The position numbers were made by a program, and so were the translations under genes. DNA of 64,000 nt. Source: Primula veris. Taxonomy: Eukaryota; Streptophyta; Magnoliopsida; Ericales; Primulaceae. A model generated the notes under the pieces. It searched no databases and was not told where the DNA came from. It was given only the letters and a program-made list of their open reading frames with translations. Where the stretch lies: NCBI GenBank assembly GCA_963682055.1, contig OY821745.1, positions 20,519,342-20,583,341 on the forward strand. The letters run 5' to 3'. Below are positions 33,138 to 45,540 of this stretch, piece by piece. Positions within the stretch are counted from its first letter, which is position 1. Every line of letters starts with the position of its first letter.

Positions 33138-34402
33138 TGTTGGTTTCCGTGTACGAAATAACAATTAAGAACAATTAAAGGACTAAACAATAATTAATCA
33201 AAACCAGTGTAATCTTTATTAATTTCCAAAAGGAATACAATAAACTGATTACAACATGTAGGTACTGAAAAGTAATTAAAAGAAACTGCCGGACTGGAAA
33301 GTATAAACTTAACAGCCGGATTGTTCTGTTTTAAATTTAAAATACAGGACTGAATTGAAACTAATCTAATTACAGAATTAAATTACAGAATTGAAATTAC
33401 ATAACAGAAACAGAACTTTAAAATAATTACAGAATAGTACAAACAGAAAAGAAAAGCTACAGCTAAGGACAGAATATTAAAAAACTGAAATTAAAATACT
33501 GAATTGAAAGGACAGAATGTAAAACTGAATTTAAATGCGGAAAAAATAAAACGGACAGAATATAAAATTAAACGGACGAGGCTACTGTTAACAGTATACC
33601 CTTAACCGATATTCGCCCAACCACCTTAAGGTTTCTGGTTGCGTTGGCGCTTCGATCCCAAGGTACAACGTCTCTCGGAAGACTCGCCGGAAACTGGCGA
33701 CGAGTCTAAGTCGAGCTGTTGGTGGGTGGTTCTCTCTGGTTCTAAATGCTATGAATAAAAATTATATGCAGCTTTTTAGTTAGAGAGAAGATACTGATTT
33801 GAATGTATGAAATGTGAAGGGATGGCTGCCTCTTTATAGAGAATTCTGAAACCGCAGAATTGAATGGGATCCGCCTCCATTACTGCTGGAGTTTCAACCT
33901 TTTTGGAACTCTAGGGACTGCTCTTGCAAATATGCAAAAGTCCCTTTTCAGATTTAGTACAAGACCCGCATCCCGCATCCCGCGGCCCGAGGCCCGAGCG
34001 AGCGCGCGCGTGTGTGGTACACACTAACCCACTCATGGGTATGCGGACTTTATTAGTTTACCAACTACATGGGATGGGTTTGTATATATAGAGTGAAAAT
34101 CAACCTTGATTTTTCAATGTGGGATAACCCTCATGGTTTATTCCCACTCTCTACTCCATTTTCCAGATTTCGGTTTTTCGCTCTTTCGAGTACCAACATT
34201 CGAGTCCAATTATCATTCACACCATTCCTCCGAATTGGTCATGCGATATACCGTTGCGAAGCTCGTCGCACGAGCTACTCAAACGCATAGAGTATGGCCT
34301 CAGAAAAACTGAGGAGTCGCATTAAAAATTGACTCAAAGGTGGTCCCTGACCACTTTGGAAAAACATGTTTAAACTACATGTTTTTTCCTATTTTTCCAA
34401 CA
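33138..34402 (-). mobile_element. 5' LTR of element C, 1,265 bp
   Basis: In element orientation it runs from 34402 to 33138. TATA box at 33838-33832. The leader motif TATCGGTTAAG follows about 220 nt downstream at 33611-33601. The hairpin GACTCG...CGAGTC is kept near 33680-33705. Termini TGTTGG / CCAACA. Confidence 0.92.
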
Positions 34403-34407
34403 TTTAT

Positions 34408-34877
34408 TCAGATTACAGCTTTTTCAGACAGTGATGGTCCATTGAATTTTTTATACTTTTAATCATCATGCACTTTTTTCTTCTTCGATCAAAACTTTTT
34501 CCATTGGCTTTACTATAACAAGGTTTTGATGAGCCTCTTCTTCTATGATGTCTTCACCTACTAGTGTATTAACCGTGGTGTACTCGTTTTCCCTTAGTTC
34601 AAATATTTTGCCACTAAATTTTCTTTTGCAAGGTTTAAACGAGTCACAAGTTCAGTCGTCAGTTTATACGCTTACTTATATTGTATAGTGCTTCGGCCTA
34701 TGTCATTCGACAACACTATTTTTCTCATATGTTTTGGTTTTGTCTCACGATGGGTTTTCCAGACTTGTTGTTTTTATGTGTAAACATTATCGAATGAATA
34801 TATGTTTCGACTCGAATTTGATGCTTATCGCATTGCATGAAGACGAATACGAATGACTCAAGTCAGACAAGTGGGAG
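34408..34877 (+). pseudogene. copia 3' UTR remnant
   Basis: Non-coding tail related to 732-1387. It shares 'catgcacttttt' and 'ccattggctttactataacaaggttttgatgag', a 'tgtatagtgcttcggcc..cattcgacaacac' segment, and 'gttttgtctcacgatgggttttcc'. A polypurine-like 'aagtgggag' (34869-34877) precedes an LTR start. The pol part is missing. Confidence 0.65.
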
Positions 34878-35062
34878 TGTTGTATGTTATTTATAGTTAA
34901 ACTTTGTCTGTCCTAACTATGGGTTATTTCCATGTAAAGCTACTAAAGACTGTTAGTAGTCTATTGTTATGTACTCATTCGACTCATTCAATCGATAAAA
35001 TACTTCTCTTTTATCTTTCTATACTTATCTGTATATTATATGTTGAGATAATATATCGCACA
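34878..35062 (+). mobile_element. copia LTR remnant
   Basis: Starts TGTTGTATG after the polypurine tract, as in the LTR at 1388. The end is uncertain; a CA at about 35062 before an A-run is the best guess, giving about 185 bp. It sits where the first intron of the UGT gene would lie. Confidence 0.45.
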
Positions 35063-35215
35063 AAAAAAAATAAAAAACCTTCTTAAGAATAAATTAATAT
35101 GCTTGTCACGAAACATTCGTAATACAAGCTTTATACATCAAGTCAACCATATCACTTGATAACGCTTAATTATTTCCTCGATGTAGTGAATTTACTTTTG
35201 TGTGGAAATCTGCAG

Positions 35216-36625
35216 GTGAAAATGATCTCACAAACGGTTACTTAGACACAAAGATCGATTGGATCCCAGGAATTAATAATATTACTTTAAAAGACCTCCC
35301 GAGCTTCATAAGAACTACAGGTGATGACCCAAATGAGCTCATGGTTAACTTCTTTCTACGGGAGACAGATAGAGCTGCACGAGCTACCGCTATAGTCATT
35401 AACACGTTTGATGTTTTTGAACACGACGTGCTCAAATCTCTGTCATCCTTTCTCCCTCCTGTTTACGCCATCGGCCCACTCAGTTTAATGATGGACCACA
35501 TTTCAGATAATAAAAACTTGAGATCCATAAAGACTAATCTTTGGAAAGAAGATGAAGAGTGTATCGAGTGGTTAGATACAAAAGAACCAAACTCTGTTAT
35601 TTATGTCAATTTCGGTAGTATCACGGTTACGACGACGCAACAATTAGTAGAATTTGCATGGGGAATGGCGAATAGCAATAAACAGTTTTTGTGGATTATA
35701 AGGCTGGATTTAGTTTCTGGTGAGTCGGCAATGCTGCCACCAGAATTTGTGACGGAAACAAGAAAGAGAGGGAAGTTGGCCAGCTGGTGCTCTCAAGAAC
35801 AAATCCTTAAGCATCCTTCAATAGCAGGTATTTCGACTTGTAAATCGCAATCCCCTCCTAGGTTCATTACTGTAAAAGTACCGCCTAGTTAGTTGCATGT
35901 TCCAGAACGTGATAATTTTTTAGTCCTCTTTGTTCTCTTACCAGTATGATGTGACTGCAAGTGACAAGTTTTATCCATTTACAGCGTATCTATTTCACCT
36001 CTTTCTGTTCAACTTGACTAATAGATAGCTTAACATTGAAATTAGCATGACACCTTGCCTCCTTGGAAAAACATTGTTTTAGCGTTACAAAATGATATCG
36101 TCCTTCACAAACATAACAAATTTACTAGCTTATACTTGATTTTCCCGCTACGACATTAATAGTTTTGTATATCTACAATTTCTGGAAATACAGCCTTATC
36201 GTGTCCCATATAATAAATCCAAGCCTTATGTAGATATGGTTTTTGAATACAGAAACTTTACGCTTTATCCAAATTTATCTTCTATTTCCCATATGTTAGG
36301 ATTCTTGACACATTGTGGATGGAATTCTACGCTGGAGAGCATAAGCAGTTGGGTGCCGATGATTTGTTGGCCCTTCTTTGCCGAGCAACAAACTAATTGT
36401 TGGTATACTTGCAATGAATGGGAGATCGGGATGGAAATCGACGGCGATGTAAAGAGAGAGAAAGTGGAGGGACAAGTGAGAGAGTTGATGGAGGGTGACA
36501 AGGGCAGGGACATGAAGAGGAAGGCTATGGAATGGAAAAAGAAAGCACAAGAGACTGTCGGGATTGGCGGCTCATCCTACATGGACTTGGAGAAAGTGTT
36601 TAGTTTAGTGCTCGCAACGAAGTAA
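35216..36625 (+). pseudogene. UDP-glycosyltransferase (UGT85-type), 5'-truncated
   Basis: The two exons seen are 35216-35827 and 36300-36625, joined by a 472-bp GT-AG intron, about 312 residues. They give the C-terminal two thirds of a family-1 glycosyltransferase, which moves sugar from a UDP-sugar to small molecules in the cytosol. Exon one here starts after a 'ctgcag' acceptor with ENDLTNGYLDTKIDWIPG, the usual start of exon 2 in UGT85 genes. The PSPG box (WCSQEQILKHPSIAG then FLTHCGWNSTLES...FAEQQTN) is complete, but the intron falls inside it. No stop interrupts either exon. The N-terminal exon with the catalytic His is not found; copia sequence occupies the upstream side. Probably a pseudogene, unless a distant first exon exists. 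Confidence 0.85.
35828..36299 (+). other. intron within the PSPG box of the UGT
   Basis: The donor gcaG|GTATTT and acceptor atgttAG|GATTC join in frame as A-G-F-L-T. A pyrimidine-rich stretch precedes the acceptor. The reading frame fails across the unspliced sequence (stop at 35890), so splicing is needed for the conserved motif. Confidence 0.8.
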
Positions 36626-36734
36626 TAATGCGCTGAAAAACACAGAATGCTATTCCCCACTTGCTAAGTCTTATTCGACCCGAAACAGTACAGAAATCAA
36701 AAAGTACTTCTGTGTACTTGTAGTGTTGAATCGG

Positions 36735-36741
36735 AATAAAA
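36735..36741 (+). terminator. putative poly(A) signal of the UGT
   Basis: AATAAAA in 'cggaataaaagtagg', about 110 bp after the UGT stop codon. It is a reasonable position for a plant polyadenylation signal. Confidence 0.4.
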
Positions 36742-37258
36742 GTAGGAGTGATGTATGTGAAACTTTGCCTTTTTGTGTAATAATTGTCCACTTTATCCAA
36801 TCATTTCCCATTATTCATAATGTTAAACCTTCTCAACAAATCAGTAGTTTCTGGAAAACCTCATATTCAGATTTTAAACAAATCACTCGGTTAATTTGAG
36901 ATTTACTTATGGAAGTGTATGGCTTATTTGGCTGCAGATTTAAAGAAATAAGCTGCAAAAAAAATTTGTTACATAGGAGAAGAAGTTGGGTTCACCCAAC
37001 TTAAACTTCTAGCTTTTTGGGACAAATAACCAGTAAAAAGAGATTATTAGTTCTCAGGCCCGAGATATGCAACAACTTGTGGTGTTCCCTTTTTATTATT
37101 AATAAAAGAGGTTATTCCTTGATTACAAGCTGGCCTTTTCTCACAATTCCCAACAGTAATGTTCCTACACCTAAGACTTCAACCCTTTTGTTTTCTCATT
37201 CCTGATTTTGTAGAATGTCGACAAAAAAATACACACAACAAACCAAAAACATGTACGG
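36742..37258. other. intergenic region between convergent genes
   Basis: AT-rich spacer that should contain the 3' end of both convergent transcripts. I see no other feature. Confidence 0.5.
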
Positions 37259-40200
37259 CTAAATTTTGTTGCTAAAACGTTCACGGATGAGGAGTTGAGC
37301 ATCTTCTACAAGCACCTTAACCACTATGCCGGCTGGCAATATTGCCTTGATGAGGCTTACCCCTTGACCCGCATACATTGCCATGCTTTCAATGTCACCT
37401 GTGGTTGTTACATTCGGAACTGTACCAGCAAAACGGTGAATTTTTTTATCCTGCTATACATAAAACAGGGAAGTTGTTAGATAAGTATAAATTTGTTTGA
37501 AATATAGGGTATGGGCTTCTTGTTGTTACCCTATCATGTATGGTGGAATGGCCAATGATAGGCTGATTCGCCTCAGTTTCGTGTCTTGGAAGATTTCTCC
37601 AGTCTGAGAAGAACGGTGTTCTGAGGACACGCTGAGGTGCATCTGGCCACCTTGCACGTCCAAAAACATCCGTGTATTCGGTGTTCTCGTGTTCAACCAA
37701 CATTTTCTTGTAAGTTGGATGGGCATTGCTCTCCACCGTTGCAACAAATCTTCACAATTATAGATGTGTAAGCTAGGTTTTATTATGGATCACGAAATAA
37801 TTTTCTTTTAAGATAAAAGGAAATTTTTATTGAATTACTAATAAAATTGGAAGCACAATATACATAAGGAAATACCAAAGGAAAATGATGGCAACACAGA
37901 TCTTCAAACAGACTTGTGAGTTTGGATCCCACACAGAATTGTATATTGATTTGTTAACGTAGTGTGGGGATCAGGATACACAGCCTTGTTGAATGCTAAA
38001 AGCAACATTGAAATGCCCTAACCTTGTGCCGAGACAAATACCCTGTGCGCCGAGGGCCAATGCCGCCACATAACCACGAGCGTCTATGATTCCTCCAGCA
38101 GCGATAACAGGTATATCACGATCACCAACAAGATCGACTACTCTGGGCACCAAAGCAATCAATGCATCCTAAAACCCATAAAGATTCTGATTATAAACTT
38201 TTAAATACTTTGTTTAGCTCGATATAAATTTTTCAATGCATCCAAATGTCCATACCTGGCCAATTACATGGCCTCCAGCTTCCCTCCCTTGGACGATTAT
38301 AGCGTCTACGCCAACATCAATGGCTCTTTTTGCTCCCTCGGCAGTTCCAATCTTAAAAATGAACTCGTAAGTTTTAAGAACCATAGATAGTGAAGGATTT
38401 GTATAGTTTCTAAGAAGACATATAAAAGTGCAAAATCGGGAGAAAAATGAGATCAAATACTGATGAGTTACTTAGCATCTAGAGAAAACGTAAGAAATAT
38501 AAAAATTCCATTACCAATTGTTCATCTATTCGAAAGCTTGTGAAGTAACAAGTGCTTAATTCATAATGTGATAGGCAACTCCAAGTGTTAAATATATGAG
38601 TTACGGACAACACAGAGAACATGTCTACTCTTCTCTTCTTTTTCTCCAAGTATGTATGAAAATGTTAGTTCTATACTTCTATTTAACAAATTCACAGTTA
38701 TACTTAGTCTTTAATTTTTGGGAAAAAAATATTAATATATTTTACAGAAACCAAAGAGTCGTTTATCTACATTCTATGATACTTGCTCGAGCATTCAGGA
38801 GGGTAAGAAAATACTGTTTTATAAAGCGCACTTTGTAGTAAAAAAAAAAAACCGATTCAAAGCTTAAAAAGCTTGCTTTTCCGCTTTTTAGGCCCTTAAA
38901 AGCTTACGCTTTTTACACTTTTAGTGTAGCTCTTGCAAAAACGCTTTAGCTAATATTTCGCTTTTTAAAACACTAGGAAGAATTGACCAGGTCCTGAGTA
39001 CCTGGGGAACAACTTTGACACCATCTTGATGAGCTTGAAAAACAAGGTCCTTGGTACATTCGCCCCAATAAACTTGCAAGACAGCTACTTTTTCATCAAG
39101 TATGGCCTTTATATTTTCTTCGTGTGGAAATGCTAAAACAACACCTATCCCAAATGGTTTATCAGTCAAGCTCCTTGTCCTCCTAATTAAGTCCCTTACA
39201 TAACCAGGCGATTCCTGGAATAAATAAATTAAAGACAATCAGATTGTATGTTCTCTGTGACCTAGCACAAGAATAATGAGCAATCACATATATGCTAAGG
39301 TAAAGGAAATTAAAAAGATTAATATGGTTAGGCTGCAATCACAATTCATTACTCCTATGCATCATGATATCGAAATAGTGATTTCTTCTTAATGTTTAGT
39401 AAGGTAATCTAAGGGCCTGATAGAAACATTTACAACATGATTTTCAAACGACAACTTGATTCAAGATTTCAATCCATTCCTTAACATATATGTCTGAAAG
39501 AGATTTACCCTAGCCAATTGTGACTCAGATGGGGATAACAACATGCCCAAAATCCTTCCTAAATTACTGTACATATAACAAATGATAAATAACAACCTTT
39601 AACTCTTTGTAAAGAGTCTGCATACCAAATTTTGAAATACTAATCTATTATAGCAATGAATATAAATCATACTAAATCACATGTGATAACCTGCTCGTTC
39701 GGGTTACTCTAGTTAGAGCTAACTTTGGTTGGTCTCTATTCTGAATATGAGTTGATTAAATTTAACTTTGGATTTTGATGATTTACTTAATGACTAACTA
39801 AAAAGATTATGGAGACTAAGACTATGGTTGCTCTAAGCATAATTATAACTATGGACAGCACTCTCATTTCCAAAGACTGTAGAACTTACTCTGGAGCCTG
39901 GGCAGTCTTGCATATGAATATGCAATCTGCGGGACAACTTTAATACCCTAACAACAAGTGTTACATCAAAATACTATTCGTGTCCAAGGACAATTTAATT
40001 ACCTTTTCCTGTCACCCATGACATAAAAAAAATGTTAGTTAAGCAAATGCACTTGAATAATTGCGTTTTGTAAATTGAAAATTTTCCCTTTCATTGATCA
40101 GGACATTGGACATAATTGAGTTTTACGGTTTGCAGTATACAACAAAGGGTACAATTTATAAGCAGCTATTATGAGGAGTGATATCGATAATAGCATATAT

Positions 40201-40974
40201 ATGTGTTATTATTTATACCCAATGTTATAAAAGGCGCAAGGTGCCTAATTCTACTTAATCACCACCTAATTGCTTAATCCACTAGGTGCCTAGACTCCGC
40301 CATAGCTTTATAAGGCTAAAATGTAGTTTAAATAGTATTATACCCGTTTAGTATAATATTACAAATTATAAGGTGAGTCCCATAATTAGTACTACTCTAT
40401 TGCAAACATGGCCAGATAGTGTAAAACTTCGGGTCGCTATTTTACAAAACAGGATTAAACGAATAAAGCCCAGGCTAGAGTGGTAGTAATACCAATAAAG
40501 CAAATCCTAACGCAAATAAACAGACAAGAGATCACCGAGGAGTAAGATCAGTTACAGAGAGCTGGAAGATAAAATATTTATAACTGCTACGAAATAAAAT
40601 AAGTAATTTCTAGAACCAAGGGAAGCCTCTTTATTGTAAAGGGTCGCACTCGCATCCCACAATTTACAAAAAACGCTATTCTTTTTATAACGAAGTTTCG
40701 GAAACTATAAAATAAAAAAAAAACAGTGTGTCTAGCAACCCTGTAAAATAACATTTTTTATTTAGTAACCTCGCAATAGTAATCCTGGCTCCGCCACGAG
40801 CTAAAAAAGTACATGTAAATATGGGTGTAAAATACTAACCCAGTCAGGAGCTCTGAGAAGGCCGAGTCCACCGGCATTAGCAACGGCAGCTACAAGCTCA
40901 GGGCCAGAGATGTCTGGTCCAAGTGGTGCTTGTACTATTCCATATTCAAACCCTAATATCCCTTTCCACCCCAT
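37259..40974 (-). CDS. nitronate monooxygenase-like flavoenzyme, six exons
   Basis: Exons by GT-AG junctions: 40974-40840, 39214-39002, 38351-38256, 38168-38023, 37749-37530, 37450-37259. They total 1,002 nt, giving 333 residues plus TAG, the usual length for the plant family. It starts [20 protein letters not shown] and reads a TIM-barrel FMN enzyme of the nitronate monooxygenase / 2-nitropropane dioxygenase type. [13 protein letters not shown] and [12 protein letters not shown] blocks come first, then [17 protein letters not shown] with the conserved His, then the phosphate-binding region [45 protein letters not shown] follows, and the C-terminus is [15 protein letters not shown]...RERFSNKI. 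The family oxidises nitronates to carbonyl compounds with O2; the plant substrate is not settled. All junctions keep phase and no stop is seen, so this is the best-supported host gene here. Confidence 0.93.
40425..40800. repeat. possible repeat remnant in intron 1 of the nitronate monooxygenase
   Basis: Non-coding. It holds 'cgggtcgctattttacaaaac' near 40430 and a similar 'gggtcgcactcgcatcccac' near 40648, and ends in 'ctggctccgccacgagc', a phrase common in plant transposon scraps. A related 'agtggcggaggtag' occurs at 42929. No boundaries or target duplication found. Confidence 0.3.
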
Positions 40975-43900
40975 CTCACTTTTCTTTTCTTTTCTTTTTT
41001 AAATCACTCTCTCTGTTAGTTACTTCATAAATTAACATATTAGGACTTATACTATATATTGAGAGCATGTTTATTTGCATACTGTTGGTTTTATTTCCCT
41101 ATTAGAAAGTGCCCAATTTGGAATTCTCTAACCAGTCACTGCGTGGCTAGTGGGTTTTGTACACCTTCTCGTCAGCCATGACGTCATTATTTAAAACTGA
41201 TAATTATTGAAACACCCAGTTAGCTACATTAAATAAACATACATTTCCTCTCTTTTTTTCCCATAGTAATCAAATAGAATAAAGAAGGTTGCGAATCTGT
41301 ACCCCAAATAGTCCACAGCATCCTCATCCGATAATCAAAACATATTTTTTTTAAAAAAAAAAATTTCAAAAAATGACATCTATCAAAAATCCTATAAATT
41401 TATTAAATTTCAGAAAACGTAAAATTCACTTTAGATATATGATAAATGTATATAATTTCTAATACGACCTAAAAATAATATCCGATAACCTATCTTCAGT
41501 GATGACCCAACCCAACCCACATATTAGTCGAGATAAGGACAAGGTGGTTTTTTTCATTATAAAATAGGAAAAGTAATTACCTATTGGACTAACTCCAATT
41601 AATAAGAAACACATTGCATATAAAGTTCATGATCTGACAGATGAAAACGTTACATGTCGATGCACGTATCCCTATAAATAAAGTTAAAAAGCAGTACAAT
41701 GAGATAATTTGAATTCTAAGCAGAAAAAGATATATCACTACAGAGATTTCTCAGAGGTTATCTCATTAGAAAATACACGTCATACAAAAGTCAAGTCGAA
41801 ACCCAAATATCTATACCGAGCATTAGATTAATTGAAACTATTATAATAAAAGCATGTTGTAATTTATTCAATCAATAAAGAAATATAACACTTATGGCAA
41901 TTTATTACTATCGGTCATCTAAATAATTATTGTTGAGAAGTACGACTTAACCGACCAAACTCTATATTTTATCAATTTCCTAGATGAATATAATAGTAAT
42001 AAACTATCATGTGATACAGATTTTTGTGGTTGTAATATTGTTATGATTATTAAATGATAATAAAAAATAAAATTAAATAATGTACGATTATTATAAGAAA
42101 ATTAATAAGAGAATGTGGAATTTTGTGTAAATATAAACGGTTACTTAAAACATTTAAAATGCGTTAGATTTGATTAAATGGTTAACGTTACCGGTGATGG
42201 TTGATGTAAGAACAAAGATACATAAAAAAAACCTTAAAATAGAATAGGAAAAAGAAGATAAGAAACATGAAACTCAATGTGCCGTCTCTTTCCAATAGTA
42301 AACTGGTGGGACCATTAACTATCCACCACTCTATCATTTGAACAAAAAGAAATCGAGGGAGCAAATGCACTGAAAAGTTATCAACTCTGTCGATTTTTAC
42401 TATTGTCCACTTTTCCATCTTATCAAGTGTTCGAATACAATCTTGATTAATCGAATCCCATCTCCAATCAACACGATCTGAATTAGAGTTCATGGTTTTA
42501 CACCACTAAATTTCACTATCATCGAATGACCACATCATTCGGGCCATAATTCATGGCTAGATCACATGCGAAATAACAAGCATACAATTCCCCTTAAAAA
42601 ATATCATAAAGTCATCAACACGCTTAGTAGTCACTGCCACTAATTTCCTATTTAACTAGCGAGCTAAAACTTCCACTGTATAATAGTTTTCACATATCGC
42701 TGCATTTCCATCTATAGAAATAGTATACGGGCCACATCGGTGTATTAGTCGCGTTTTAGTATGACGTTTTCTTTAAGCCCTAAAACCTTCACTAATTTTC
42801 ATAGAAGACACGCCCAAATCAACTAAATTTTTTATTTCGTCCATGTTCATAGATTTGTACCATTTATTTAAACAGTCTTGATTGCTCTAAACACGATCTA
42901 TTAATATTGGTGAAAATCTTTAGAATCAGTGGCGGAGGTAGAACTTTTGTTCAGTGGGGTCACATTTTCTATTAAAACATAAATAAGACAATTCCAAAGA
43001 AAAGTTACTATCAAACACAAATAAGTCACACCTCCAAAAAAATTATGATTCAGTGACTCTTTAACAGACACTATAAAACTTTTCTCGATGCGAAAATTAG
43101 AAAGAAAGATCATGTTCGAGAAATAAAATTGTTGAAGTGGTATAGATCAATCTTATTAATTTATTATAGTATGGGACTATTGGTCTTGCAAATAAAATTA
43201 TTGTGATCAAGTATAATTTTTTTTGGTAAAGAAGCAACTAGAATATCAGTTAAGGCTGAAAGGAAAATCTTGTAATTTTTGCAGGAAACAGCAGTAAGAA
43301 AGGAACAATTACAATTGATTGTACTAGGTGTCACAGGGTTAATTTTTCGTTTTCGAAACCAACCAAATGATGGTACAAACCAGCGTTAAAACCCACGTTA
43401 ACCGCCTGTTTGTTCAGCCCAACAATGAACTCACTCGTTCGCTCGTGTTTGCCTCTCGTTCACTCGTGTTTGCCTCGCAATTCACTCGTGTTTCACTCAA
43501 GGGATCACACTCAATACGCAGCGATGATAATCACCAATTAAGACAAGTATATGGACAGAATGAACATATGTAAACGTAAACAAGCACACACACGTACGGC
43601 CGCAGCCAACCTTCGTTTTATTACCGTAAATAATACAAAGGATTCGTTGTACACATTTACATAATCTGAACCTTGAAAACGAGACTACTTAATGAATACA
43701 ATCTGTCCTAGCACTTATAATTTCGTGCATAGGCAGTTACATGACAGAATACTAGGGAAAATAACCGTCGTGGCGGTTACAAGTAACTCTAGAGGGGCTG
43801 TCCACTATTTGCACTGTTCCCGCCTTTTCTTTAACACTCCAGCACCTGGATTATGTGTTATACAGCAGCTACGAACATCCAAACAATCAGCCCGCATGAT

Positions 43901-44515
43901 CCTCCCGATCATACTCGTTGTCGTCTAAACCGACCAGCAATAGAACCATATCTAACCCGCTGAAACGACTCAAATCCAGCCACCCGTCTAAACCAACCAA
44001 CTACGTTATTTTACTCCCAAATCTGTCCACAAGCTTGAACCATATCAAACTTACCCATTGACGCTCCTACACATCAATCTCATGCCAACGAATCATACAA
44101 ACGGACCAACATCGAAACCGTATCCAATGTTTCATGACCAGCCACGTTTCCTCAAACCAACTTAGTCTTCAAGTCCAATCCGCTAACGAGTCCGAACCAT
44201 ATCAAACTCCGCCCTTGGCGATCCAACACGCCAATCACTTGCCAATGACGTTCGCAAACCAACCATATGAAGAGAAAACTCACTGACCAATTCACCCGAA
44301 CACTAAAGTCCTTACACTAGGCTACTAGCTATTCTAACTTTCTGCTTCACTCTTTGCATTGCACTTCTAAAATAACAAGGGTAAAAATGTACCATCATTA
44401 TCAATATCTCATCTGACTCAATATGGCTCCACCACTGTTTGAAATTCAAAGATCTATCTTTTTCACCCCTAGCTTACTATTCATGTCATAGATTCTATAA
44501 AAGCATTGGTCGGGA
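40975..44515. other. intergenic region upstream of the nitronate monooxygenase
   Basis: The promoter of the minus-strand gene must lie at the left end, but I see no convincing TATA box. A 101-codon minus-strand frame at 42493-42188 (MNSNSDRVDWRWDSINQDC) resembles nothing I know, and its second half is Phe-rich. A transposon-like scrap 'gtggcggaggtagaactttt' is at 42931. The block 43360-44340 is less AT-rich, with repeated 'tcgtgtttgcctc' near 43445-43495. No gene supported. Confidence 0.4.
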
Positions 44516-44519
44516 CATC

Positions 44520-44745
44520 TAACAAGAGTGCAAAATATCTATTCCACTTGGAGGTCGCCCAAATGAATTTTATAAACTCACATTCGACAAAGATATGAAC
44601 AATTGTTTATTTATGACAATTACATTAAGGACAATAAGTGAATTCGTCGAACATTTGAAAAATGTATTGAAGTGGTGTCCTCGTCGATAAATCTTGCGAA
44701 GCTACTCTCCAAACAAGATGTTTAAGCCGTTGTGGCAGGGCCAAG
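44520..44745 (-). pseudogene. LINE remnant (RT zinc-binding domain)
   Basis: On the minus strand one frame reads LPQRLKHLVWRVASQDLSTRT, then a Cys-Pro...Cys pair and TIVHIFVECEFIKFIWATSKW. This is the zinc-binding region found at the C-terminus of plant non-LTR retrotransposon proteins (C-P-x-C...H-x-F-x-x-C spacing). Two TAA codons interrupt it. It is a degraded scrap next to element D. Confidence 0.7.
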
Positions 44746-44797
44746 TTTCAAATTTTCTTCCAACAGCTAATATTTAAATAGTATACCAAGTAGTTAC

Positions 44798-45476
44798 TGG
44801 TGAGGGAATGTCAGCGTTCCCTCGTCCGGGCCCATACAGTTCCAGAAATACTGTATCCGGACCTATGTCAACCTTTGATGACATACCACCCCGGACATAG
44901 GTAAGGCCGAGGTGTGACCACACCGGCCAAGGAAGAGTATCAAGTACGCTTCCCCAATTAATGTTGCTGCTCCCTTGGGGGACCCCTCAGCATTTCACCG
45001 ACGTGGCCCAATCACAGGCCATCGACTGTGGGCCCCGGAAAAGGAAAGTACCCGTGTCAGAGTCATAAATGACCTGACGACGTTGGATTAGTACTCGACA
45101 GTACAGTGATCCAAGGGATAATACATATCTGGATCACACTATAAATACCCCCACTAATACTACTTAGAAGGGGACAGAAAAAGAGGGAGAAGAGAGATAA
45201 AGCTGAAACCACCCGGACTGCCTAAATACAATCTGCGACATACGTCACCACAACTTGTAACCGGAACGATCCCTCTTACCCTTGAACTACATATTCCTTC
45301 ATAATCGTCCCTATACTGACTTGATCGTTGGAGAGGGAAAACCTGGTACCAACCCCGGGCCCCTGTTTGTTACTTGTGCAAGCACGAGAACCGACCCAGT
45401 CACCGAAGCTAACTAACTTGTATGGAGCCGACGCATATTGATTAAGCCGGGCCTAGGAAGAAAATTAGGCTCGCCA
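44798..45476 (+). mobile_element. 5' LTR of element D, 679 bp
   Basis: TGGTGAGGGAATG...GGCTCGCCA. TATAAAT at 45140-45146. Directly after it, 'ataggcgccgtctgtgggaa' (45477-45496) is the primer-binding site; GGCGCCGT is the form common in Tat/Athila elements. Confidence 0.92.
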
Positions 45477-45540
45477 ATAGGCGCCGTCTGTGGGAAACGT
45501 AGAGAACGCGTTAGCTCTGACAAGCCTCCCCCGAAAAAAC

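Larger units (their letters stand above)
26531..34402 (-). mobile_element. Ty1/copia element C, near-intact, minus strand
   Basis: A 7,872-bp element with a perfect target duplication TTTAT (26526-26530 and 34403-34407). LTRs are at 26531-27972 (3' LTR in element orientation) and 33138-34402 (5' LTR). The polyprotein is open over about 1,417 codons except for one TAG. It belongs to the same family as element A: same gag start, same leader, same unusual primer-binding position. Outside tandem-repeat changes the two LTRs are almost identical, so insertion was recent. Confidence 0.95.

Noticed and set aside
42188..42493. 101-codon minus-strand frame upstream of the nitronate monooxygenase
   Set aside because: No family recognised, hydrophobic second half resembling translated AT-rich DNA; kept only as a note.
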